Origin: Thermopolyspora sp044507605
Lineage (GTDB): Bacteria; Actinomycetota; Actinomycetes; Streptosporangiales; Streptosporangiaceae
NCBI GenBank assembly: GCA_044507605.1
Contig: JBIQJI010000007.1
Location: forward strand, 1 to 64,000
Length of the DNA: 64,000 nt
Direction: 5' to 3'
Made by a program: the position numbers and the translations under genes. Below the pieces are notes generated by a model, which was given only the letters and a program-made list of their open reading frames with translations, did not search any database and was not told the origin of the DNA. Shown here piece by piece: positions 28,475 to 36,111 of this stretch; the stretch's first letter is position 1, and each line of letters opens with the position of its first letter.

Positions 28475-29416
28475 ATGCGCATGTTGCATGACGAGGGCAC
28501 TCTCGTCCACCTCGCCTACAACGCGGGGGTGCACCCCGCCGAGGACCTCGAAAACCTGATCGCCCACCTCACCCGCTACGCCGTGCCCGTGCGCAAGCGG
28601 CTCGGGGTGGACCGGCTCGGCGTGGGGCTGTGGCTCGCCCCCGCCGTCGCCGACCACCTCATGGCCGACCGCATCGAACTGGTCCGGCTGGGCCGCTCCC
28701 TGGAAGAGCGCGGCCTGGAAGTGGTGAGCCTCAACGGCACCGGCTCGCGCGCCCACGCCGGCCCCGACTGGGCCAAGCCCGAGCGCTACCGCTACACCAT
28801 GGCGCTGGCCAAGATCCTCGCGTTCCTGCTGCCCGACGACGTGCGGTTCGGCAGCATCTCCACGATCCCCATCGGGTGGCGGCGCGAGTGGCCGGCCGAC
28901 CTGCAGGCGATCGCCGACCGGCGGCTGGAGCGGCTCTCCCGCGAGCTGCGCGGCCTCTACAGCGTGACCGGCAAGACCATCCGGGTCGGCTTCGAGCCGT
29001 GGCCCGGCTGCCTCATCGAGACGACCGAGCAGGCCCTGGAGCGGGTCGGCGGCATCGATTCGGAGCATCTCGGAGTGTGCCTCGACGCCTGCCACCTGTC
29101 GTGCGGCGACGGCGAGGAGGCCGGCGAGGCGCTGCGCGGCCTGGAGAAGTCCGGGGCGCCCGTGGTCAAGCTGTGCCACGTCCACGACCACACCCCGTCG
29201 GCCACCCTGGCCAGCACCCAGCCCATCCTGGAGGACACGCTGAGCGCCCTGCTGTCGGGCTCGGTCAGCGGCAGCGCCCACATCGAGGTGGAGGCCCACG
29301 ACATCTCCTCCGCGCAGCGCGCCAAGAGCCCCGCCGCCCTGGTCGCCAAGCTCGCCGACGACCTCGACTGGACGCGCAACAGCCTCACCGCCCTGGGCTT
29401 CAAACTCGCCGCGTAG
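28475..29416 (+). CDS. EboE-like TIM-barrel protein (xylose isomerase-like)
   Basis: 313 residues from ATG 28475 with GGAG at about 8 nt. The opening matches the EboE family: L-V-H-L-A-Y-N-A-G-V-H-P-A-E-D-L-E-N-L, then R-L-G-V-G-L-W-L-A, F-E-P-W-P-G-C-L-I-E and V-K-L-C-H-V-H-D-H. The fold is a xylose-isomerase-like TIM barrel with metal-binding residues E and H visible in E-P-W-P and C-L-D-A-C-H. EboE belongs to a set (eboA-F) implicated in moving metabolites, including an indole-alkaloid precursor in cyanobacteria, to the periplasm; no other ebo genes are here. Function in this organism is unknown. Confidence 0.75.
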   Translation: MRMLHDEGTLVHLAYNAGVHPAEDLENLIAHLTRYAVPVRKRLGVDRLGVGLWLAPAVADHLMADRIELVRLGRSLEERGLEVVSLNGTGSRAHAGPDWAKPERYRYTMALAKILAFLLPDDVRFGSISTIPIGWRREWPADLQAIADRRLERLSRELRGLYSVTGKTIRVGFEPWPGCLIETTEQALERVGGIDSEHLGVCLDACHLSCGDGEEAGEALRGLEKSGAPVVKLCHVHDHTPSATLASTQPILEDTLSALLSGSVSGSAHIEVEAHDISSAQRAKSPAALVAKLADDLDWTRNSLTALGFKLAA

Positions 29417-29446
29417 CCGCGCCCCGCGTCGGGCGGATCACCGAGA

Positions 29447-30325
29447 TCACCGCTGCTCGGCCGACGGCAGGGCGTACGTGCCGTCGGGCAGCACCTCGGC
29501 CAGGCCGTCGGCGAGCAGGCCGTCGAGGGCGCGCTCGCGCTGCGCGTGGTCGTCCCACACGACGTCCAGCGCGGCCTTGGGCACCGGCTCGTGCGACTCG
29601 CGCAGCACGGCGAGCAGCCGGCCCCGGCACTGCCGGTCGGTGCCGGCGTAGGTCTGGCCCCGGCGCGCCGGGCCGGCGTAGGCGGGGCGGCCGGCGAGCC
29701 GCCAGGCGCACCGGTCCATGATCGGGCAGTCGGCGCAGCGGGGCGCGCGGGCCGTGCAGACCAGCGCCCCGAGCTCCATCACCGCCACGGCCCAGCGGGC
29801 CGCCCCGACCGGGGGCAGCAGCGACTCGGCGAGTCGGCGCTCGGCCGCCGTGGTGGCCTTGGGAGGGTACTCCTCGCCGCGTACGGCCCGGGCGAGCACT
29901 CTGCGGACGTTGGTGTCGAGCACCGCGTGGCTGCCGCCGTAGGCGAAGCTGGCCACGGCGGCGGCGGTGTAGTCGCCGATGCCGGGCAGCGCCACCAGTT
30001 CCTCGTAGGTGGACGGCACGCGCCCGCCGTGCCGCGAGCCGATGGCCACGGCGCAGGCGTGCAGGCGCAGCGCCCGGCGGGGGTAGCCGAGCCGCCCCCA
30101 GTGGCGCACCGCCTCGCCCGGCGGCTCGGCGGCGAGCGCGGCCGGGGTGGGCCAGCGGGTCAGCCAGTCGGTCCACACGGGCAGCACCCGGGCGACCGGA
30201 GTCTGCTGAAGCATGATCTCGCTGACGAGAATGCCCCAGGGGGTGGCGTCGGGGCGCCGCCAGGGGAGGTCGCGGGCATGGTCGGCGTACCAGTCGAGAA
30301 CGGGCTCTCGAAGCGTTGCGGACAC
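29447..30325 (-). CDS. mutY: A/G-specific adenine DNA glycosylase
   Basis: Removes adenine mispaired with 8-oxoguanine. 292 residues from GTG 30325. Motifs: W-G-I-L-V-S-E-I-M-L-Q-Q-T with the catalytic Glu, the HhH-GPD segment L-P-G-I-G-D-Y-T-A-A-A-V and the catalytic Asp in L-D-T-N-V-R-R. The 4Fe-4S cluster loop C-x6-C-x2-C-x5-C is intact (CTARAPRC-ADC-PIMDRC). The C-terminal domain is short, as in other actinobacteria, and lacks the full NUDIX-like 8-oxoG reader. It converges with the EboE-like gene (30 bp apart). Confidence 0.95.
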   Translation of the reverse strand: MSATLREPVLDWYADHARDLPWRRPDATPWGILVSEIMLQQTPVARVLPVWTDWLTRWPTPAALAAEPPGEAVRHWGRLGYPRRALRLHACAVAIGSRHGGRVPSTYEELVALPGIGDYTAAAVASFAYGGSHAVLDTNVRRVLARAVRGEEYPPKATTAAERRLAESLLPPVGAARWAVAVMELGALVCTARAPRCADCPIMDRCAWRLAGRPAYAGPARRGQTYAGTDRQCRGRLLAVLRESHEPVPKAALDVVWDDHAQRERALDGLLADGLAEVLPDGTYALPSAEQR

Positions 30326-30408
30326 GATCGCGAGCCTACCGCCGCCCCGCCCGCGAGGCCCCGGCGTGCCGTTACCCGCTGAGGGACAGGATTCATCATA
30401 CTGAGTGT

Positions 30409-31083
30409 ATGGATCCGGACACTTTCCGTGGTGACGTCGGGGTTGCGGACCCCGATGTCTACTGGCGTCGGCGCGTGTCGGTGCTCACCGGACTCCTCGT
30501 CGTGGTCGCCGTCATCGTCTGGGCGTGCTCGGCGGCGTCGAAGCGGCTGGGCGGCGACCCGGGCGAGGCCGCGGTGGCCGCCTCGCCGGCCCCGGCCCGG
30601 CACCTCGCGTCGTCCGCCACGCCCGCCGCGACCGGCCGCACCGAGCAGACGATCGGTGACGCCCCGGCAGGCGCCCACGCGACCGGCCGCCCCGGCGACC
30701 CCTGCGACCCCGCCGACCTCGTGGTGCACCTGCAGACCCTGCGCGACGTCTACGCGGCCGGCGCCCACCCGACGTTCCTGCTCATGCTGGTCAACACCGG
30801 GCCCCTCGCCTGCACCGCCGACGTCGGGCCGCGCACCCTGGAGGTGCGCATCACCTCCGGCCCCGACCGCGTCTGGTCCACCGCCGACTGCGTCAGCGGC
30901 GACACCGCACGCCGCCGGCGGCTCGACCGCGGCATCCCCTACGTCCGCACCATCGACTGGGACCGCCACCGCTCCGGCACCGACTGCGCCGCCCTCCACC
31001 CCGCGGCCCGCCCCGGCACCTACATCGCCGTCGCCCACACCCCCCACCACACCAGCCGCAAAGCCGTCTTCCACCTGAAGTGA
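30409..31083 (+). CDS. Membrane-anchored extracytoplasmic hypothetical protein
   Basis: 224 residues starting MDPDTFRGDVGVADPDVYW. A short cytosolic N terminus with W-R-R-R, one transmembrane helix (about 25-42, S-V-L-T-G-L-L-V-V-V-A-V-I-V-W-A-C), an Ala/Pro/Thr-rich linker (45-100) and a C-terminal beta-rich domain (about 105-224) with cysteines in P-C-D-P-A, L-A-C-T-A-D, T-A-D-C and G-T-D-C, likely two disulfides. Similar proteins next to mutY and disA are conserved in actinomycetes without known function. It is divergent from mutY and convergent with disA. Confidence 0.8.
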   Translation: MDPDTFRGDVGVADPDVYWRRRVSVLTGLLVVVAVIVWACSAASKRLGGDPGEAAVAASPAPARHLASSATPAATGRTEQTIGDAPAGAHATGRPGDPCDPADLVVHLQTLRDVYAAGAHPTFLLMLVNTGPLACTADVGPRTLEVRITSGPDRVWSTADCVSGDTARRRRLDRGIPYVRTIDWDRHRSGTDCAALHPAARPGTYIAVAHTPHHTSRKAVFHLK

Positions 31084-31119
31084 CCGGCCACACCCCGCCC
31101 TCGCCCGGGCCGGGGCGCG

Positions 31120-32208
31120 TCAGACGTAGCGTTCGACGAAGGACGACTCGGCGACGCGGGAGAGGCCCTCGCGGACGGCGCGGGCGCGGGCCTCGCTGAT
31201 GCCGGCCACGGACCGCAGGTCGTGGTCGCTGGCGGCGAGGAGCTTCTGGAGGGTGCCGAAGCCGTCGGCCAGGCGGTCGATGACGCCGCCGGGCAGCCGC
31301 GGCACCTTCGACAGCAGGCGGTAGCCGCGGGGGGTGACGTGCGTGTCGAGGGAGCCGGGGCCGGCGTGGCCGAGCACCTTGGCGACGGACGGCAGGTCGA
31401 GCAGGTCGCTCGGGGACAGGCGGTCGAGGGCGTGGAGGGCCTGCGACCGATGGGCGGGGTCGGGGTGGTAGTCGCGCACGATCATCACCCGGTCGGCGTC
31501 GACGCCGGCGACCAGCTCCTCCAGCTGCAGGGCGACCAGCCGTCCGTCGGCGCCGAGCTCGACGAGGTAGCCCTCGATCTCGTCGGCGATGCGGCGCACC
31601 ATCTCCAGCCGCTGCAGGGCCGTGACGACGTCGCGCACGGTGACGAGGTCTTCGACCTCGGCGGCGGTCAGGGCCCCGGCCACCTCGTCGAGCCGCTGCT
31701 TGTACCTGGCCAGGGTGGCGAGCGCCTGGTCGGCCTTGGACAGGATGGCGCCGGGCGCTTCCAGCACGTGCCGCACGCCGTCGAGGTAGAGCGCGATGAT
31801 GCGCATCGACTTGCTGATGGAGATGACGGGGTGGCCGGTCTGCCGCGCGATCTGCTGGGCGGTGCGGTGGCGGGTGCCCGACTCGTCGGTGGGCACGGTG
31901 GGGTCGGGCACCAGGTGCACGGCGGCCCGCACGATGCGCAGGTCGGGGGCGTTGAGCACGATCGCGCCGTCCATCTTGGCCAGCTCGCGCAGCCGGGTGG
32001 CGGAGAACTCCACGTCGAGCACGAACCCGCCGGTGCACAGCTCTTCGACGGTCTCGTCGTAGCCGAGCACGACCAGGCCGCCGGTGCGGCCCCGCACGAT
32101 GCGTTCGAGGCCGTCGCGCAGGGCGGTGCCGGGGGCGACGGCGGCCAGCACGGCGCGCCTGCGGTCGTCGGGTCTCCTGTCACGCGCGCTGCTCGCCTCG
32201 GCCACCAT
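31120..32208 (-). CDS. disA: DNA integrity scanning protein, diadenylate cyclase DisA
   Basis: Synthesises c-di-AMP from two ATP while scanning DNA for branched structures. 362 residues from ATG 32208. The DAC domain carries D80-G-A82 and G111-T-R-H-R115; the central spine includes the helical D-Q-A-L-A-T-L-A-R-Y-K region, and the C-terminal helix-hairpin-helix domain has the L-A-A-S-D-H-D-L-R-S-V-A-G-I-S-E-A-R-A segment. It lies 66 bp downstream of radA on the same strand, a conserved pairing with RadA restraining DisA in Bacillus. Confidence 0.96.
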   Translation of the reverse strand: MVAEASSARDRRPDDRRRAVLAAVAPGTALRDGLERIVRGRTGGLVVLGYDETVEELCTGGFVLDVEFSATRLRELAKMDGAIVLNAPDLRIVRAAVHLVPDPTVPTDESGTRHRTAQQIARQTGHPVISISKSMRIIALYLDGVRHVLEAPGAILSKADQALATLARYKQRLDEVAGALTAAEVEDLVTVRDVVTALQRLEMVRRIADEIEGYLVELGADGRLVALQLEELVAGVDADRVMIVRDYHPDPAHRSQALHALDRLSPSDLLDLPSVAKVLGHAGPGSLDTHVTPRGYRLLSKVPRLPGGVIDRLADGFGTLQKLLAASDHDLRSVAGISEARARAVREGLSRVAESSFVERYV

Positions 32209-32274
32209 GCCTCTCCACCGGGCCCCTCCACCGGGCCCCTCCACTGGCCGCCCCTCCGACCCCACCCTAAACAA

Positions 32275-33711
32275 TCAGCTCACATGTGCGAAAGCGTCCC
32301 AGACGTTCTCGGCCTCGGTGACGTCGAACCCCGGCTGGAAGCCGGTGGTGCGCACCGAGCTGCGGGGCACGAGGTGGCCTCTGCCCTCGGCCGGCGGCAG
32401 GGGCGGGGTGCCGCGGCCGTCGTCGTCGAGGGAGCCGGCCGGCACGAGGGCGCGGGTGAAGCCGAGCCGCGCGGCCTCGGCGAGCCGGCGTCGTACGTCG
32501 CGGACGGGCCGTAGCTCGCCGGCGAGGCCGACCTCGCCGAGCACGATGAGCCCTGCGGGCAGCGCGGTGTCGCCGGCGGCGCTGGCCACGGCCAGCATCA
32601 CGGCGAGGTCGATCGCCGGGTCGACGAGGCGGATGCCCCCGACGGTGGCGGTGAACACGTCGGAGCCGGTCAGCCGGGCGCCGAGGCGACGCTCGAGCAC
32701 GGCCAGCACCATGGCGACGCGGTAGGGGTCGAGCCCGGACGAGGTGCGCCGGGGCTGCTGGGCCTCGGTGGGCCCGACCAGCGCCTGCACCTCGGCGGGC
32801 AGCGGCCGGGTGCCCTCGACGGTGACGGTGACGCACGCCCCGGCGACGGGCTCCGAGCGCCGCGACACGAACAGCCCGCTGGGGTCGGCGAGCCCTTCGA
32901 TGCCATGCTCGTGCAGGTCGAAGCAGCCGACCTCGTCGGTGGGGCCGAAGCGGTTCTTGACCGCCCGGACCATGCGCAGCCGGGAGTGGCGGTCGCCCTC
33001 GAAGTGCAGCACGACGTCGACCAGGTGCTCCAGCACCCTCGGCCCGGCGATCGAGCCGTCCTTGGTCACGTGGCCGACCAGCACCGTCGACATGTCGCGC
33101 TCCTTGGCGAGCCGGATCAGGTTGCCGGCCGCTTCGCGCACCTGGGTGACCCCGCCGGGCACCCCGCCGGTGGCCGCCGAGCCGATGGTCTGCACCGAGT
33201 CGACGATGAGCAGGCCGGGATCGACCTGCTCGACGTGCGCGACCAGGGCGGCGAGGTCGGTCTCGGCCGCGAGGTACAGGCGGTCCTGGATGGCGCCGAT
33301 GCGGTCGGCGCGCATGCGCACCTGGGCGGCCGACTCCTCGCCCGTGACGTACAGCACGGTCTCGCGGCGGGCCATGTGGGCGGCGGCGTCGAGCAGCAGG
33401 GTCGACTTGCCGATGCCGGGCTCGCCGGCCAGCAGCACCACCCCGCCGGGCACCATGCCGCCGCCGAGCACCCGGTCGAGCTCGCCGACGCCGGTGGTGC
33501 GGGCCTGCGCGATCTCGGCCTTGACCTCGCCGATGGGCACGGCCGGCGCGGTGACGGCGCCCGCGGCGACGACGCGCACCCCCGCCCTGGCGCCCTCCTC
33601 CTCGACGGTGCCCCAGGCCTGGCACTCGCCGCACCGCCCCACCCATTTGGCGGTGCGCCACCCGCACTCGGCACAGCGGTACGACAGCTTCTGCGCGTTG
33701 CCCTTGCTCAT
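32275..33711 (-). CDS. radA: DNA repair protein RadA
   Basis: Branch-migration ATPase of homologous recombination. 478 residues. The N-terminal zinc finger C13-x2-C16-x10-C27-x2-C30 is intact, Walker A is G-E-P-G-I-G-K-S-T (96-104), and the RadA signature K-N-R-F-G is present. The C-terminal part is the Lon-protease-like domain (V-F-T-A-T-V-G-G-I, A-S-A-A-G-D). ATG 33711 is the family start although the frame is open further upstream. It precedes disA and follows a methyltransferase gene on the same strand, with 55 bp between. Confidence 0.96.
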   Translation of the reverse strand: MSKGNAQKLSYRCAECGWRTAKWVGRCGECQAWGTVEEEGARAGVRVVAAGAVTAPAVPIGEVKAEIAQARTTGVGELDRVLGGGMVPGGVVLLAGEPGIGKSTLLLDAAAHMARRETVLYVTGEESAAQVRMRADRIGAIQDRLYLAAETDLAALVAHVEQVDPGLLIVDSVQTIGSAATGGVPGGVTQVREAAGNLIRLAKERDMSTVLVGHVTKDGSIAGPRVLEHLVDVVLHFEGDRHSRLRMVRAVKNRFGPTDEVGCFDLHEHGIEGLADPSGLFVSRRSEPVAGACVTVTVEGTRPLPAEVQALVGPTEAQQPRRTSSGLDPYRVAMVLAVLERRLGARLTGSDVFTATVGGIRLVDPAIDLAVMLAVASAAGDTALPAGLIVLGEVGLAGELRPVRDVRRRLAEAARLGFTRALVPAGSLDDDGRGTPPLPPAEGRGHLVPRSSVRTTGFQPGFDVTEAENVWDAFAHVS

Positions 33712-33766
33712 GAGCGCACACGCTACCGGGCCGCACCGACAGGCCGTCCGCCCGGCGGCCCGGGCG

Positions 33767-34465
33767 TCAGAAGTCGCGCCAGCGCAGGATGTTGGGGTAG
33801 TCGACGCACAGGCCCTCGGTCTCGGCGATGGCCTGCTCGGCGACCTCGGGGGTGAACTCGATGCGGAGCACGGCCTCCAGGTCGGCGCGCCGCTGGAAGA
33901 CCATGCGCAGGTCGAGTGCGCGGCGCCGCCACCCGCGCCGCGCCCAGAACTCCTCGACGGCCCGCGCCGAGTAGGACGGCACGGACCGGGTGAACCACCG
34001 GCCGAACGCGCCCCGGGTGGCGTCGAGGTCGACGACGAACGCCGCGCCGCCCCGCCGCACGACCCGCGCGAGCTCCCGCAGCCCGGGCTCGCACCCGGGC
34101 CCGAAGAAGTACGCCCAGCGCGCCACGGCGACGTCGATCGAGGCGTCGGCCACGGGCAGCTCCTGCGCGGTGCCGGCGCGCACCTCGACGTGCGGGATGG
34201 CGGCGCAGCGGCGGGCGGCGAGGCGGGTGAGGCCGGGGTGCGGCTCCACGCCGATGACGCGGGCGGCGGTGGCGGCGTACGCCGGCAGGTGGAAGCCGGT
34301 GCCGCAGCCGATGTCGAGCACCGTGGCCCCGGCCCAGCCGCGCAGCTCGCCGATCGCGGCGTCGATGACGCCGTCGGGGTCGACGGCCTGGTTCTCCAGC
34401 TCGTAGGTCTGCGGGGTGTTCCAGATGTTCGGGCTGGGGATGACCCCGGATGCGATCCGCGCCAT
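33767..34465 (-). CDS. Class I SAM-dependent methyltransferase
   Basis: 232 residues. The SAM-binding motif V-L-D-I-G-C-G-T-G-F-H-L lies near residues 49-60, followed by G-V-E-P-H-P as motif II and A-R-W-A-Y-F-F-G-P-G in the motif IV region. It is a Methyltransf_11-type enzyme; the substrate cannot be told. It starts with MARIASGVIPSPNIWNTPQ, a conserved opening in actinomycete homologues. It is upstream of radA on the same strand and divergent from the isomerase-like gene at 34564. Confidence 0.85.
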   Translation of the reverse strand: MARIASGVIPSPNIWNTPQTYELENQAVDPDGVIDAAIGELRGWAGATVLDIGCGTGFHLPAYAATAARVIGVEPHPGLTRLAARRCAAIPHVEVRAGTAQELPVADASIDVAVARWAYFFGPGCEPGLRELARVVRRGGAAFVVDLDATRGAFGRWFTRSVPSYSARAVEEFWARRGWRRRALDLRMVFQRRADLEAVLRIEFTPEVAEQAIAETEGLCVDYPNILRWRDF

Positions 34466-34551
34466 GGCGCAACACTAGGCGGTGCCCCGACCGGGGCGAT
34501 GCTCCGCGCGGCCGTGCGGCGGCGTCGCATCCGACACTCGTTCCGGACGAT

Positions 34552-34563
34552 TAGGCTGGCAGC
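34552..34563 (+). promoter_or_regulatory. Leaderless -10 box for isomerase-like gene
   Basis: TAGGCT (34552-34557) ends 6 nt before GTG 34564; no Shine-Dalgarno is present, so the transcript is probably leaderless. Confidence 0.5.
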
Positions 34564-35385
34564 GTGACGCACGTCATCAACGAGTCAAGCGCGAAGATCG
34601 CTCTGTCCACCGCCTCGGTCTACCCCGAGCGCACTCCGGACGCGTTCGAGCTCGCCGCGCGGCTGGGGTACGACGGCGTGGAGATCATGGTGGGGGCCGA
34701 TCCGGTGAGTCAGGACATCGACGTCCTGGAGCGGCTGTCGGACCACTACCAGGTTCCGATCCTGGCCATCCACGCGCCCTGTCTGCTGGTCACGCAGCGG
34801 GTGTGGGGCAGGGACCCCTGGGCCAAGCTGCTGAAGGCGCAGCGGGCCGCTGAGCGGCTCGGAGCGCGCACGGTGGTGGTGCATCCGCCGTTCCGCTGGC
34901 AGCGCGACTACGCTCGCGACTTCGAGGTGGGCCTGGCCCGCATGCGCGAGCGCACCGACGTGATCTTCGCGGTGGAGAACATGTTCCCCCTTCGCGCGCG
35001 GGGCAACAAGGTGGTGCCGTACGCCCCCGGCTGGGACCCCACGGGGCAGGACTTCCCGCACGTGACACTGGATCTGTCGCACACCGCCGTGTCGGGTTCC
35101 GACGCGATGGAGATGGCCGCCAAGCTCGGCGACCGGCTGGCGCACCTGCATCTGGCCGACGGGGTCGGGGTGACCAACAAGGACGAGCATCTGGTGCCCG
35201 GCCGGGGCACGCAGCCGTGCGCGCAGGTGCTGGAGCGGCTCGCCGAGACGGGCTTCTCCGGCCTGATCGTGCTGGAGATCAACACTCGCAAGTCGGTGGG
35301 CCGCACCGCTCGCATCGACGATCTCGCCGAGGGCCTGGCGTTCGCCCGTCTGCATTTCGCGGCCGCCGGGAGCACGTCCGGGTGA
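34564..35385 (+). CDS. Sugar phosphate isomerase/epimerase-like TIM-barrel protein
   Basis: 273 residues of the AP-endonuclease-2/xylose-isomerase-like fold. Visible elements: F-E-L-A-A-R-L-G-Y-D-G-V-E-I-M early, V-V-V-H-P-P-F as strand with a metal-ligand His, the glutamate in F-A-V-E-N-M-F-P, the D-L-S-H-T segment, and L-H-L-A-D-G with E at L-V-L-E-I-N near the C terminus. These are the usual divalent-metal ligands. The substrate is unknown. It precedes the TetR gene by 7 bp and is probably cotranscribed with it from the leaderless promoter. Confidence 0.85.
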   Translation: MTHVINESSAKIALSTASVYPERTPDAFELAARLGYDGVEIMVGADPVSQDIDVLERLSDHYQVPILAIHAPCLLVTQRVWGRDPWAKLLKAQRAAERLGARTVVVHPPFRWQRDYARDFEVGLARMRERTDVIFAVENMFPLRARGNKVVPYAPGWDPTGQDFPHVTLDLSHTAVSGSDAMEMAAKLGDRLAHLHLADGVGVTNKDEHLVPGRGTQPCAQVLERLAETGFSGLIVLEINTRKSVGRTARIDDLAEGLAFARLHFAAAGSTSG

Positions 35386-35392
35386 GGCGCGG

Positions 35393-35977
35393 GTGGTGAG
35401 CCAGCGGCGGCGGTCCGGACGCCGGCCCGGAGGGGCCGACACGCGGGGGGAGATTCTCGCGGCCGCGCGGCGGACGTTCGCCGAAAAGGGGTTCGACAAG
35501 GCCACGATCCGGGGCATCGCCCGCGAGGCGGGGGTCGACCCCGCGCTCGTGCACCACTATTTCGCCACCAAGGAAGGGGTCTTCGCGGCGGCGATGCGGC
35601 TGCCGGTGGAGCCGGCGAACGTCGTGCCGCAGGTCGTCGAGGGGCCGCGCGAGCAGGTGGGGGAGCGGCTGGTCCGGACCCTGCTGGGCCTGACGAACGA
35701 CGGCGAGGTGCGCGACGCCATGGTCGGCCTGCTGCGCACGGCCATGACCCACGACCAGGCCACCACCATGATCAGGGAGTTCATCACCCGGGCGATCCTC
35801 GGCCGCGTGGTCGAGGCGCTCGACGTGCCGCCGCTGCGCATCGAGGCGGCCTTCGCGCAGATGGCCGGGCTGATCCTCGCCCGGCACATTCTGCGGCTCG
35901 AACCGCTGGCGTCGGCGGAGGTCGACGAGATCGTCGAGCTGGTCGGCCCGACCATCCAGCGCTACCTGGTCGGGTAG
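35393..35977 (+). CDS. TetR family transcriptional regulator
   Basis: 194 residues. The N-terminal TetR HTH is clear: T-R-G-E-I-L-A-A-A-R-R-T-F-A-E-K-G-F-D-K-A-T-I-R-G-I-A-R-E-A-G-V-D-P-A-L-V-H-H-Y-F in the usual order (about 18-60). The C-terminal ligand domain is helical and unassigned. GTG 35393 is 7 bp after the isomerase-like gene. The next gene encodes an EtfD-like reductase, so control of fatty-acid oxidation is a possibility from position, not shown. Confidence 0.88.
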   Translation: MVSQRRRSGRRPGGADTRGEILAAARRTFAEKGFDKATIRGIAREAGVDPALVHHYFATKEGVFAAAMRLPVEPANVVPQVVEGPREQVGERLVRTLLGLTNDGEVRDAMVGLLRTAMTHDQATTMIREFITRAILGRVVEALDVPPLRIEAAFAQMAGLILARHILRLEPLASAEVDEIVELVGPTIQRYLVG

Positions 35978-36111
35978 CCTGCGAGCGAAGGACCGCAGGT
36001 GGGGGACGTCGCGCGGTCGCGTCGGCCGGGGTGGCCGAGCACCCCGGCGCCCGAGCGTGCAGAGCATTGTTCTAGCATCTGTTCAACCGGACGTCCGAGC
36101 TTGGAGGACCC

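Noticed and set aside
29447..30325. Frame-disrupted mutY
   Set aside because: The C-terminal domain is short but intact motifs and full Fe-S loop show a normal actinobacterial enzyme.
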